A stretch of 64,000 bases of DNA from Methylobacter sp. BlB1 (GTDB lineage Bacteria; Pseudomonadota; Gammaproteobacteria; Methylococcales; Methylomonadaceae). The notes under the pieces were generated by a model, which was not told where the DNA came from, made no database searches, and saw only the letters and a list, made by a program, of their open reading frames with translations. The DNA lies in contig NZ_JADMKV010000009.1 in NCBI RefSeq assembly GCF_015476545.1, positions 29,757 through 93,756 of the forward strand, read 5' to 3'. Each line of letters opens with the position of its first letter. The stretch's first letter is position 1. The translations under genes were made by a program, and so were the position numbers. Positions 45,570 through 54,307 of the stretch are shown piece after piece.

Positions 45570-45775
45570 TGACCAGGCCGGTCTTCTGGCTTGCCGTCAT
45601 CTGAATCATTCGCCTTCCCACACTGACCGCGCAGTGGCATATGAACGATTCATCAGGCTTACAGCAGCGGGGGCTGCGCCGGCTTTGACTGAGGTTAAAC
45701 GCTCAATGCACCGGACTTCCCGTTTCACCCTGACGCACAAACCGCGCGCCAGGGCACCTAATCATTCAGTCCAGT
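45570..45775 (-). ncRNA. Cobalamin riboswitch upstream of cbtB and the cob operon
   Basis: On the minus strand the B12 box reads 'AAGCCAGAAGACCGGCCTGG' near 45575-45594. Upstream are the conserved elements 'GCCACTG' and 'GGGAAGGCGAATGAT' near 45620, and 'CGGGAAGTCCGGTGCATTGA' near 45720. These match the class I cobalamin riboswitch. It should switch off cobalt uptake and corrin synthesis when adenosylcobalamin is plentiful. It lies 120 bp upstream of cbtB. Confidence 0.93.
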
Positions 45776-46146
45776 ATAAACTAATTGGAGTGTTAATTGA
45801 ATGTACTCCTTACTTTTACTGTTGAAGCTGGGCTGCATTTGTTATCTCGAAACGCCTAAGCCCATGCCGACAACTTATTAAGCCCAAATGAAATTCTGGT
45901 CTCAGATCACTTCCTGATAGGCGCAGTGCATGTAAACTAACGTATTATCAAACTCTTGAATAAAAGAAAAGTTATAGGGTACGTGAAAAATGACAGAGTT
46001 GAATGCTTTGCCCAGCTTCTGTATAGGCAAAGCGGACACTGGCGATGAGCTAATACGGGAATTATTGAATAGCTATTCCCAACCTAATAAGAGACATTCC
46101 CGTGAGTGTTGTTATGTCAAACGTTTGACTGGTCATTAAGCTTTTA

Positions 46147-48258
46147 TTAGAAAGGGATCGTGACAGTTGCCCGAGCCATGCGCGGTTCAACTGGATGTTT
46201 CAGAATACCCGTCTGCGGCGAAGCACCAGCAGGATAGGCATATTGATAAGCGTAAGCAATATCGTTGGCGGTCGAATCGAAAATATTGAAGATATCGACT
46301 TCCAGTTTATATCTTTTTTGCTGGTAGCCCGCCCCTAAATTGACGATGCTGGTCGAATCGGACCAGAATGCACCGGAAGGGTCCAGCGGCATGTCATCAA
46401 AGTGGCGCAACCGTACCGTGCCGAATAGGCCGTTAGGGGCAACCACCGTAGCACCCGCTGAGATAACTGTGCCGACGGAGTTTGGGATATAGTTGTTGGT
46501 TTCACCCTCTGGCATCGCCACATACCGTGCCGAACTAAAGGCAAAGTCCGCATCCAGCGTCAGCCAACCGGTCGGCTTATAATCATTGGTCCATTCAACG
46601 CCGTATCGACGGGATTTCCCTTTGACTTCAGTGGTACCGGCATCGCCTGCAAACACCAGTTCCTGATCGCTCTCCAGCCACCAGAATGCCAGGGTACTGT
46701 TCAAGCCTTTGATAAAGTTGCTGCGAATGCCTGTTTCAGCGCCGCGTGACTGCGCTAGAGGCGAGATCCTGGCGGCACTGCTGTCTAGCGCTGTAGCGGT
46801 ATTGGGATCGAATTGCAGCGTCGTGCCCCGCGCATCGTTGGAATGATAGCCGAAACCGCCATTGATAAAGTATTCAGTCTTGTACCAGGGGCCGATGACC
46901 AGGCTTAGCTTCGGGCTGACTAGCGCTTGCCCTCGACTGCCTGAATTTGCCGCCTTGACATGAGGATCATGCGTAGCCGTGTCGAGCACCGTGACATCGT
47001 CATGGATAAAATCTCCTCTTAAACCAGCAATGGTACGCACTTTTTCATGCCAATAGGTCTGGTTCTTGAGATAAACCCCGGCAGTGGTCTCACTGACCTT
47101 ACTGTGACTGACTGTGCTGAGATAGTGCCGACCGACAGTGTGATCCAAACCTATGCCCATGATTTCATCATGGCGAAGCTGAAGCCCCACGGTGTTGTCC
47201 ATGTCAAAACCGGACAGCTGGCTGTAGCGGGTATGTTCGATATTGCCACCCGCCTGTACTCGATGTTCAAACTGGTGTATCTGATCACCGTTGACCGGGT
47301 TGTCTAAATAGCCAGTGAGATTGGAGAATAAATCCACATCGTAGTACAGCGCATAGATATTGGCGTCATTTTTCCAGTTATCGCCTTTGTTCCAGAGATT
47401 GGTTGAAAAACTGTAGCGGTTGGTTTTGCCGCCATCCGTGGGATCCATAGTGCCGTAAAGGTCGAGCGTGCCGTTATCAATTAAGGCTTGAGGGATCTGG
47501 TTGGTCGCCGTCCAGCTGTTGGTATAACCCTTACCGTTAACCGATAATCCCCAGTCGCCTCTATCAAGCGAGTAACGCAGCATGCCGTTAAATTTTTTTG
47601 TATCCTCCGGTTGCTGCCAGACGCCGTTATAGAAATTGAACTCGCCAGCATAAAGTAGATCGCCGCTGCCGACTTGGTTGGAATTAGCGACTAAAGCACG
47701 GTAATAACCGAACTCGCCGCCAGTAAACTTCAACAGACCTGCAGGCAATTGGTCCATCAAGAATATTTTCGAATAACCGGCTGAGGAAAAATCGCCGATT
47801 TCCGCATAATACGGGCCTTTGCCGTATTCAATCTTCTTTACCAATTCCGGGATGACGCTATTGATGTCCATATAACCCTGCCCATGGGCATGGGTAGGCA
47901 TGTTCATGGGAATGCCGTCGACGTAGGTCGTAAAATCCGTACCGTGATCGAGATTGAAGCCGCGCAGGAAATACTGATTGGCTTTGCCGGAACCACTGTG
48001 CTGGTTAGCTAACGCCCCAGGTACTACTTCCATGAGCTCGCCGTTACGGGACATCGGGCGGTATTCGAGTTGTGCCTGGCGGACTTCGCCCTGCGACGCT
48101 GAGCCAGTCGTGCCAATAAGATCATTTTCTCGCCCGGCTTCGACGACCATTTCCTCTAGTTCCACAGGTTGAGAATCGGCATTAACCATGGCGCAGCTCA
48201 GGCCCAACAATCCACCTATAGCCAAGCAGATTTTAGAGTTTTGTTTTTTAATACGCAT
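46147..48258 (-). CDS. TonB-dependent receptor under cobalamin control
   Basis: The 703-residue product has a signal peptide, a TonB-box-like start ('VELEEMVVEAGRENDLIG'), a plug domain ('SRNGELMEVVPGALANQHSG', 'YFLRGFNLDHGTDFTTYVDG') and a 22-strand-type barrel ending in Phe ('MARATVTIPF'). It is a TonB-powered outer-membrane importer. The cobalamin riboswitch upstream makes a corrinoid or cobalt complex the likely substrate. It is longer than BtuB and lacks close similarity to it, so I give no symbol. 46147-45776 is otherwise noncoding. Confidence 0.9.
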   Translation of the reverse strand: MRIKKQNSKICLAIGGLLGLSCAMVNADSQPVELEEMVVEAGRENDLIGTTGSASQGEVRQAQLEYRPMSRNGELMEVVPGALANQHSGSGKANQYFLRGFNLDHGTDFTTYVDGIPMNMPTHAHGQGYMDINSVIPELVKKIEYGKGPYYAEIGDFSSAGYSKIFLMDQLPAGLLKFTGGEFGYYRALVANSNQVGSGDLLYAGEFNFYNGVWQQPEDTKKFNGMLRYSLDRGDWGLSVNGKGYTNSWTATNQIPQALIDNGTLDLYGTMDPTDGGKTNRYSFSTNLWNKGDNWKNDANIYALYYDVDLFSNLTGYLDNPVNGDQIHQFEHRVQAGGNIEHTRYSQLSGFDMDNTVGLQLRHDEIMGIGLDHTVGRHYLSTVSHSKVSETTAGVYLKNQTYWHEKVRTIAGLRGDFIHDDVTVLDTATHDPHVKAANSGSRGQALVSPKLSLVIGPWYKTEYFINGGFGYHSNDARGTTLQFDPNTATALDSSAARISPLAQSRGAETGIRSNFIKGLNSTLAFWWLESDQELVFAGDAGTTEVKGKSRRYGVEWTNDYKPTGWLTLDADFAFSSARYVAMPEGETNNYIPNSVGTVISAGATVVAPNGLFGTVRLRHFDDMPLDPSGAFWSDSTSIVNLGAGYQQKRYKLEVDIFNIFDSTANDIAYAYQYAYPAGASPQTGILKHPVEPRMARATVTIPF

Positions 48259-48525
48259 GGCAACTCATGTCCTGACTGTCAAACTGGACATGACAACCAT
48301 CCTATCGGGAGGATTTTTGGGTGTTTTCTGCGTATGTAACCGGGTAGTAATACCGGTAAGTAATAAGCTGCCGAAGATAAGTTCTTGCATGTTGGTCCCC
48401 TGCGCCGCCCGCGCATAAAGGTTGTAGTACACAACAGAGGACTAAAGAAAATGAGAGAGGACGCAAACGCGAAGCTGCACTGCCATTTTCGCTGACAGCC
48501 CTCCGCTGCATCGAATCAAACTTTC

Positions 48526-48718
48526 GGGCCGGTCTCCGGGCTTATAAGTGGCGGAAGCCTGAATCGTCACCTTCCCATGCATAGCACAGTGGCATTTTGA
48601 CGATTCTTTTACTTATCTACCGTTGCGGGGGCAGCGTCGGCTTTGGTTTAACCTGACCGACTTCCCGTTTAATCGTCAGATAAAAAACCTGACAGAACCT
48701 GAAAGCAGGCGGCAATTA
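48526..48718 (-). ncRNA. Cobalamin riboswitch upstream of the TonB receptor
   Basis: The minus strand has the B12 box 'AAGCCCGGAGACCGGCCC' at 48543-48526. 'GCCACTGTGCTATGCATGGG' lies near 48590, and 'ACGGGAAGTCGGTCAGGTT' near 48660. It closely parallels the riboswitch at 45570. The receptor starts 268 bp downstream; a 41-codon leader with its own ATG near 48389 lies between, with unclear meaning. Confidence 0.92.
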
Positions 48719-48898
48719 TAAGAGGTAATAGAGATAAAGCAAATTTCCGGCGTAGTGCTTGATGTCAAAAGCAATGACAATTCTCGACAACTTATCCATG
48801 TCATGGCGTTGTCCATGTAACGTCTCAGTAGTCACAGGTTGCCACTGCATGAATCAGAGTAGATAACTGCGGAGTTTTTTGATCATCCAGTGGCACAA

Positions 48899-49771
48899 CT
48901 TAAATGTGAATTAAGAGCTAATTTGTAAAAAATTCCAGAAAAACAGAGCCGCCGCAAGTTTGCCGAAGACATGCACCATCAGTCCATTGTAAGAACGCAC
49001 TTTACTGGCACATTCAATGCCTGTCTTTGCTTCAATCCAGGCAAATAACGCTTCAATCGGTTGCCGAACGCGAGAAACCGCGGTGGACAGCCATTGATCC
49101 AGGGGTTCCAGATAGCGTTGCCTTTGTTGTTTTTTAACCGGTATCAGGACAGCCAGGTTCTGGGCTTGCCTGACGGCTTCGGCATCGGGCCGTTGATAAG
49201 CTTTATCGCCATACAGTTCATTGTTGTGCAAGTACGGACGAATCTGATCAAATATCTTGCCCTCATGGGCGCTGGCGCCCGTCACACCGATATATCCAGG
49301 TATTGGCAATGAGCCCGACTGGCGGCGCCCTATGACATGCACCCGAACGCCATAATAGTACAGCTTCTTTGTTGAGCAGTAGCCTGAGTCAGCCAACGCT
49401 TTCGCCACACAAGCTTCAAACCGGCGACCTGGCTTGGCCAAGGCCACCGGGAAGGAGTCAATCAGCCAGACTTGCCTGAATTCTTGGCCTCTTGTTCTTG
49501 CTGAATCAGTGCCAATAAGGGCGCAAACACATCGGCCACCCGATTCAAGCGCTGCACATACGTCACATAACTGGGTAATCTGGGAAATCAGGCGCGTAAA
49601 TGCCGATCCGCATAAGCATAGTTGATAATGCTTGGAGACATAGAGATAAATCGTTATTAATCGCTCTTGCCAGTTCATGCGTTACTTTAATTTGTTGAGG
49701 GTGAGTGGTGTCTTCCTCAATAGTTTAACGGTATGAACTGGCTTCTATTCAGCTCTTAATTCGCATTTAAG
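48899..49771 (-). mobile_element. Degenerate insertion sequence, IS982-like, with 21-bp terminal inverted repeats
   Basis: The ends CTTAAATGTGAATTAAGAGCT (48899-48919) and its near-exact inverse at 49751-49771 (one mismatch) delimit an 873-bp element with one transposase gene. The flanking bases do not form an obvious target duplication, which suggests rearrangement after insertion. It lies at the broken 3' end of the type III polyketide synthase, whose last codons read into the IS end. Confidence 0.8.
48911..49678 (-). pseudogene. Transposase of the IS982-like element, frameshifted
   Basis: The start 'MNWQERLITIYLYVSKHYQ' and the C-terminal two thirds ('WLIDSFPVALAKPGRRF', 'GYCSTKKLYYYGVRVHVIGR', 'NELYGDKAYQRPDAEAV') are typical of DDE transposases of IS982 type. 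In between, about 50 residues are out of frame. The correct reading ('LPSYVTYVQRLNRVADVFAP') is found in another frame with a TGA, and roughly 40 codons of the N-terminal region are missing. The open frame is thus fortuitous and the enzyme is inactive. Confidence 0.75.
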
Positions 49772-50576
49772 GTCATTCCTCTCCAGCAAACGCTGGATGG
49801 GCTTATGTATGTTGGCGCCGATAACATAAGAAATATCCTTGTCCAGATAGAACGACAACATGCCGTTCACCAGGTTATAGCGCAGCGCGTCTATGTTCTC
49901 GGTAATGGTTTCCGACTCAAAATCGACGATCATGGGACCGTTTGCGCCTGTATATTCATCAGCCGATGAAATCAACAGCGCGGCCGAACCGTCGCCGAAC
50001 AGGGAAGTCACGACCGCTGTTTCCATGCTGCTGCCCACATAGTAAGCGGATGAGCAGACTTCTATGGCCAACAGCAAGGCCTTCTTGCCAGGGTTCATCC
50101 GGACATAGTCGGTGACCACCTGCAGACCGTTGATACCGGCGTTGCATCCCATTCCCAGAATGTCGGTTCTTCTTACGTCCGGTCTGAAGTTAAGTATCTT
50201 TGCAATATGGGCAGAAACCCCGGGGCAAAGGAATCCGGTACTGGTAACACAGGCCAGATAGCCAATGTCACGGGCATCAGATTTTGCTCACGCAAACATT
50301 TGTTAATGGCCGCCGCTCCCATTTTCAAACTGCCGCTCAAATGCTTCTTCTGCAAAGTAGCGCTGTCTTCCTGCTATATCAAACCATTTTTGCCCGGTTC
50401 AGGGAAATAAAGGAAGCGTTTCCGGATATGAGAGTTTTCGAAAAGTTTTTAATCCTTGCCTGTTTGTGGCCAAACATGTCCGCTATGATCGTTTGGTCAT
50501 AGCGCGTGTTTGGATTTGCTGTCCCCAAGCCAATGACTCGCGGATATGGTGCTGAATTTACTGACATACTGAACAT
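49772..50576 (-). pseudogene. DpgA-like type III polyketide synthase, broken
   Basis: Segments in three frames rebuild a chalcone-synthase-family enzyme: 'RVIGLGTANPNTRYDQTI' (start, ATG 50576), 'NSHIRKRFLYFPEPGKNG', 'DIGYLACVTSTGFLCPGVSA', and 'GMGCNAGINGLQVV' with the active-site Cys. 'SLFGDGSAALLIS' and 'DISYVIGANIH' follow. It resembles DpgA, which builds 3,5-dihydroxyphenylacetyl-CoA from malonyl-CoA. Lesions are a one-T loss near 50446, an in-frame TAG near 50376, a frameshift near 50265, and loss of the last ~100 residues at the IS end. Its start lies 7 bp after the crotonase stop. Confidence 0.85.
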
Positions 50577-50583
50577 CCTTCAT

Positions 50584-51306
50584 TCAATCAACAATAGTAT
50601 TTGTCTTACTCGCCCTTAGTTCGTGCAGGAACGCCCGCCCAAACAAATTAAGCGCTGATTTCCGCGTTGACGTCGCCTCATTAATGGAAATTTTGGCTAT
50701 TTGTAATGCCCAGGCCGGTTTGGCCATAATTATTTTCAGTAATGCCGTCACTTCGTCTTCAAGCTGGGCAGCAACCACTGTTTTTGTCACCAACCCCAGA
50801 CGATGCGCCTCACTGGCGTCCAGTCTGCGTCCACAGATGACGATTTCTTTAGTGAGGTTTTGCCCGACGCGCAGGACCAGCCTCTCGATGCCGCCGGCAG
50901 CCGGAATAAGCCCGATATCAACCTCGGGCAACCAGAATCTTGCATTATCGGCGGCCACGATAAAATCGCACGCCAGCGCCAGTTCAAACCCGCCGGCGAT
51001 GGCATACCCTTTAACCGCTGCAATGGAGATGATCGACGCATGGTAGAGCTCTTCAAAAATTCTTCGGCTTTTTAAATTGATAACGTCCCGATAACTCCTG
51101 TGCGCTATTTCCTTTAGATCGGCCCCTGTACAAAAACTGTCGGACGGGGAACCGATCACAACCGCCTTCAGCGTCTGGTTTGTCAATACTGTCTTAATCG
51201 CAGAGTCCAGCTCATCAAGCATCTCGCTGTTATAAGCATTAAGCCTATCGGGCCGATTGAGGGTGATATAAGCTATAGATTCATTGATCGTTAATTTGAC
51301 AAACAT
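50584..51306 (-). CDS. Enoyl-CoA hydratase/isomerase (crotonase) family protein
   Basis: The 240-residue crotonase is complete: oxyanion-hole segments 'SFCTGADLKEIA' and 'GYAIAGGFELALACD', and the catalytic-acid region 'EVDIGLIPAAGGIERL'. In the Dpg pathway two crotonases (DpgB, DpgD) assist the type III synthase; the gene beside it suggests a similar dehydration role. It is the only gene of this cluster that looks fully intact besides the KAS III. It is the next-to-last gene of the leftward cluster. Confidence 0.85.
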   Translation of the reverse strand: MFVKLTINESIAYITLNRPDRLNAYNSEMLDELDSAIKTVLTNQTLKAVVIGSPSDSFCTGADLKEIAHRSYRDVINLKSRRIFEELYHASIISIAAVKGYAIAGGFELALACDFIVAADNARFWLPEVDIGLIPAAGGIERLVLRVGQNLTKEIVICGRRLDASEAHRLGLVTKTVVAAQLEDEVTALLKIIMAKPAWALQIAKISINEATSTRKSALNLFGRAFLHELRASKTNTIVD

Positions 51307-51330
51307 GTCGCCGCCCTCGCCCTAATCGTT

Positions 51331-51996
51331 TTACGCTATCTTGCGCTTGTTGTACTGCGATTCAACCAGCTCAACTACTAACTCGGCCTCAAGCTCAAGC
51401 GCCGATTTTCGATCCATTCGTCTACCGGCCAGAACAGACTTCATGATGTAGTTGATCGCCTTGACGGATTTATTGCCCAGCATCTGATGCAAAACATCAA
51501 AAGCCTTATCTAACACTTCCAGCCTGGGGATGGCGTAATGCGCAAGCCCTATTTCAACGGCCTTGTCCGCTGTAATGTATTCCGATGACGGCAGCATGGC
51601 GCTTTGCCCGAGCACCCATATATGGCAGGCCAAAGCCAGTTCGAGCCCGCCGCCGAAACAAGCGCCGTTGATGGCCGCAACAACCGGGACCGGGCTTTCC
51701 TCAATTCTTTTTACTTCAATGTCTTCATTGACAGTTTCGATAATAATGCCGGCATGGCTTATCGATTCCATCTTCGAACTGGCGAAATAGCTATTCTCCC
51801 GGTCAGCGGCCTGGTCTTCGGTGGCCGCGCCGTATTTAAGCTGGCGGCTGACTGTTTTTTTCCATTTTCCGTTCAAATTCTCGGCTTGCCCGGGCATGCG
51901 GGTGATTGCAGTAACCTTGAATCCCTTGCTTAGCAGAAAATCGATAATGGAGATCCTCATGCGTCCAGCGCCAATGACTGCAATATGATTGTCCAT
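51331..51996 (-). CDS. In-frame fusion of a truncated hydroxyacyl-CoA dehydrogenase and a truncated crotonase
   Basis: The 222-residue product begins as a 3-hydroxyacyl-CoA dehydrogenase (Rossmann start 'HIAVIGAGRMRISIIDFL', then 'HAGIIIETVNEDIEVK', ~residue 96). It continues without a break as the second half of a crotonase ('SPVPVVAAINGACFGGGLEL', then 'ADKAVEIGLAHY'). The dehydrogenase lacks its catalytic domain and its third glycine is Arg; the crotonase lacks its first oxyanion segment. An in-frame deletion joining two neighbouring genes is the simplest origin. The ATG at 51996 is 11 bp after the KAS III stop. Activity is unlikely. Confidence 0.8.
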   Translation of the reverse strand: MDNHIAVIGAGRMRISIIDFLLSKGFKVTAITRMPGQAENLNGKWKKTVSRQLKYGAATEDQAADRENSYFASSKMESISHAGIIIETVNEDIEVKRIEESPVPVVAAINGACFGGGLELALACHIWVLGQSAMLPSSEYITADKAVEIGLAHYAIPRLEVLDKAFDVLHQMLGNKSVKAINYIMKSVLAGRRMDRKSALELEAELVVELVESQYNKRKIA

Positions 51997-52007
51997 AATG
52001 TCTGCCT

Positions 52008-53132
52008 TTAGTTTGAATAACCTTCGGCCCTGAGCAAATAACCGGCCTGCATGAATTTGCTGACCTCGGTGACGAAACTCAGGATTTTTTCGTTGTTCTT
52101 TAAGTTTTCGTGACGCATGATCTGGTCGATGCACATGAACGCCATCGGAGGCCCGCAGTATCCGAGCTTGTTCAGCTTGGTGTATAACGCCGAACGCGGG
52201 ATGCCTATCTCCAGAATTTCCTCCAGCAAAATCTCCGTAATCTGCTTGCTGGGCAGGTTGATTTGCATGAACCTTATGTCGCCAAGCGTTAAGCTAAGCT
52301 TCGCTATCATGCGTTTCATCCCTGCAAACATGACTGATTTCCCGCTTGCGTCCTGAAATGTGCCGGAATGCAGCGCATTTCTGAAGCTTTGCTGGACGTG
52401 ATGCGCCGCAGTCTCATATTCCACTAGCGGGGACATCGGCCTTGCAGGGCGATTGTCGTGCATGATGGATTCGCGTCTGCACCCTATGGACTCAAGATAA
52501 TTGCCTTCAACCACCAGGCCGGGCTTATCGGCGTCATATCCCGAAACCACTATTGCCGCCGCACCGTCGCACAGGAACCAGCGCATAAAGACCGTTTCCC
52601 GGTTCAGCTTGGGTTGGTTGTAGTATTCCGGCATCATGGCCGGCGAGATCATATTCGATGAAATGACCAGCGCTCTCTTGGCATACCCCGTCTTGATCAG
52701 CTCAGATGCGATAAAAAGGGATTTGTAGGCGGACGTGCAGTTGGAACAAATAGAAAATTCCGCACAATCCTCAATGCCCAACGCCTCCTGGATCCGCACC
52801 GATGCCGGCGGCATCTGGTTTTGCTGGGCAGACCCGTAACAGATCAGATCGATATCCGACGGCTTCAGCCCCGCCGCATCAAGCGCCATCTTTGCCGCTT
52901 TTACCGACATCGTCACATTGTCGTCGGTAAATTCCCGGGTCTTGCTATCAAAAGCGTAATAGTAATTCTCCATCGCCAGCATATCTTTCATGACCGAGGT
53001 CATGTTGTCGATCCATTGACGCACCCGCTTGGGCGCTTCGGGGATATCGCCCAGATAGCGCTGAATTTCGTCGAAAGGCACCGGATCGCCGGGCAGATAG
53101 GCGCCCGTCCCTATTATCTTTGCTGCTCTCAT
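52008..53132 (-). CDS. KAS III-like ketosynthase/acyltransferase with altered catalytic triad
   Basis: The 374-residue thiolase-fold protein has the nucleophile Cys132 in 'SICSNCTSAYKSLFIASEL' and the KAS III 'LCDGAAAIVVSG'. The usual His and Asn are absent: the position of 'HQAN' reads 'MQINLPSK' and the Asn loop reads 'LNKLGYCGPPMAF'. This suggests an acyl-transfer or non-decarboxylating role, as known for some KAS III relatives such as CerJ. GGAG lies before the ATG at 53132. It sits between an ACP stub and the fused dehydrogenase/crotonase. Confidence 0.82.
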   Translation of the reverse strand: MRAAKIIGTGAYLPGDPVPFDEIQRYLGDIPEAPKRVRQWIDNMTSVMKDMLAMENYYYAFDSKTREFTDDNVTMSVKAAKMALDAAGLKPSDIDLICYGSAQQNQMPPASVRIQEALGIEDCAEFSICSNCTSAYKSLFIASELIKTGYAKRALVISSNMISPAMMPEYYNQPKLNRETVFMRWFLCDGAAAIVVSGYDADKPGLVVEGNYLESIGCRRESIMHDNRPARPMSPLVEYETAAHHVQQSFRNALHSGTFQDASGKSVMFAGMKRMIAKLSLTLGDIRFMQINLPSKQITEILLEEILEIGIPRSALYTKLNKLGYCGPPMAFMCIDQIMRHENLKNNEKILSFVTEVSKFMQAGYLLRAEGYSN

Positions 53133-53167
53133 GCTATGTTGTCTCCACGCTGGCCATTTCCTGTCAA

Positions 53168-53248
53168 TCAGGAATTGACATCAACCTCGCACTCGTCGGC
53201 AAAGAATTCTTTTACAAGAGTTGATACTTCTTGTTTTATTTCGGTCAT
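53168..53248 (-). pseudogene. Acyl carrier protein, N-terminal stub
   Basis: A 26-codon frame, 'MTEIKQEVSTLVKEFFADEC' and onward, has the first helix of an ACP and stops at TGA 53170-53168. The phosphopantetheine-attachment Ser motif (DSL) is not found in any frame before the KAS III start. A deletion must have removed two thirds of the gene. Confidence 0.65.
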
Positions 53249-53291
53249 TTTTTATTTCCTCACTTGTTTATAAATCTTCAACTGCGTCTGT

Positions 53292-53617
53292 CTATTTGAA
53301 CTTCACTAGCGGCACTACCGCGTTATGTCCGCCAAACGCGAATGAATTCGAAAGGAAATGGATCCGGAGGCATAAAGTGCACCGAATATACCCATGCTAT
53401 ATCCACTGATATAATCGGCTAAGCCTCTTCTTTTAATATAAGTGTCGTAGACAGCGCATGAGGCGGTATACTCTATAACTTGCCTATCGAAATCATTCAG
53501 TTTGTGATGACTCTTGTTTAAAATACGGTCCAGCACATCTTTCGATAGTAATTCTGACAGGTTATAGTTATTGGATTTAATCCATTGTGTTAATACCTCA
53601 TGCACGGAATCTATCAT
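53292..53617 (-). pseudogene. Acyltransferase N-terminus joined to KAS II C-terminus (deletion scar)
   Basis: Starting at ATG 53617 the frame encodes the first part of a malonyl/acyl-transferase, with 'ISGYSMGIFGALYASGS' (nucleophile elbow GYSMG in place of GHSxG). At ~53357 it changes abruptly; in the next frame the end of a FabF-type ketosynthase follows: 'LSNSFAFGGHNAVVPLVKFK' and TAG 53294-53292. The middle (rest of the AT, nearly all of the KAS) is gone. The out-of-frame join leaves only a dead gene. Confidence 0.75.
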
Positions 53618-54307
53618 ATTTTATATATTAGTTATTCCTGGAAATATGAATGCTTATTTTGTTTTATACATAACGATACAATATAGGTTTTTAGGATTTA
53701 TAAAATACCTATCAATTAACCACAATAAATACCGAAATAACACCCATAAAATAATATTAAACTTAGAAAGCTATTTTAGTGATTTGAAAAGTAATATCAC
53801 GGTAATATTCCACAAAAAATGTGTGAAAATTACATAAGCTGTAATTGCTCAGCGCTCGGTACAGGTTATAAGGAATTCCCCCGGATGCTCTCCTGCATAG
53901 CCTCATTCTGGATATGCTTTCCTGGGGGCTCTCTAAGTTCTGTTAGCGGCAAATAGAAATGTGGGGAGCGTGCAGCCAAGGAACTGTCCGTTTTTTACCG
54001 GAGCACAGCGCTGATTTCTTGGCTATACGTTTCTTGTAGGTCGCCCAAATGCCGGGGCCTTTATTCCGGGCAGAGCCGGTGCTGGAATTGAAAATTTATT
54101 CGAATTTATCGGATAGCTGATGGTTGCGCGCCACTTTGACAAGATGCGTTATGGCTTGCAGTTTTAGGCGGAATGCAGAGTTCCGCTCTGCTGAATCGCT
54201 TCATTCGTCAAATTGAGAAATCACCGGTAAATTAACTTATTTTTAATATGGTTTCTGCTATGTTTATTGCTGACTGATAAGGTCGACATAACAACAAGGA
54301 GCTAACT
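53618..54307. other. AT-rich noncoding region
   Basis: 53630-53840 is strongly AT-rich, unlike its neighbours; it may carry the former cluster promoter. I see no recognisable gene up to the secreted protein at 54308. An AAGGAG ribosome-binding site for that gene lies near 54296. Confidence 0.4.

Noticed and set aside
46147..48258. Naming the receptor btuB
   Set aside because: The riboswitch supports a corrinoid link, but length and sequence differ from BtuB.
48302..48511. Small protein gene between riboswitch and TonB receptor
   Set aside because: The 69-codon frame has no family, no clear ribosome-binding site and lies in the riboswitch expression platform; a 41-codon frame in the same place is equally unsupported.
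49772..53617. HMG-CoA synthase (beta-branching) cassette of a trans-AT polyketide cluster
   Set aside because: The order AT-ACP-KAS-ECH-ECH is similar, but the 374-residue enzyme is a KAS III relative and not an HMG-CoA synthase, and a type III synthase is present.
53571..53837. 88-residue rightward frame in the AT-rich region
   Set aside because: Composition follows the local AT bias and it overlaps the acyltransferase remnant; no support as a gene.
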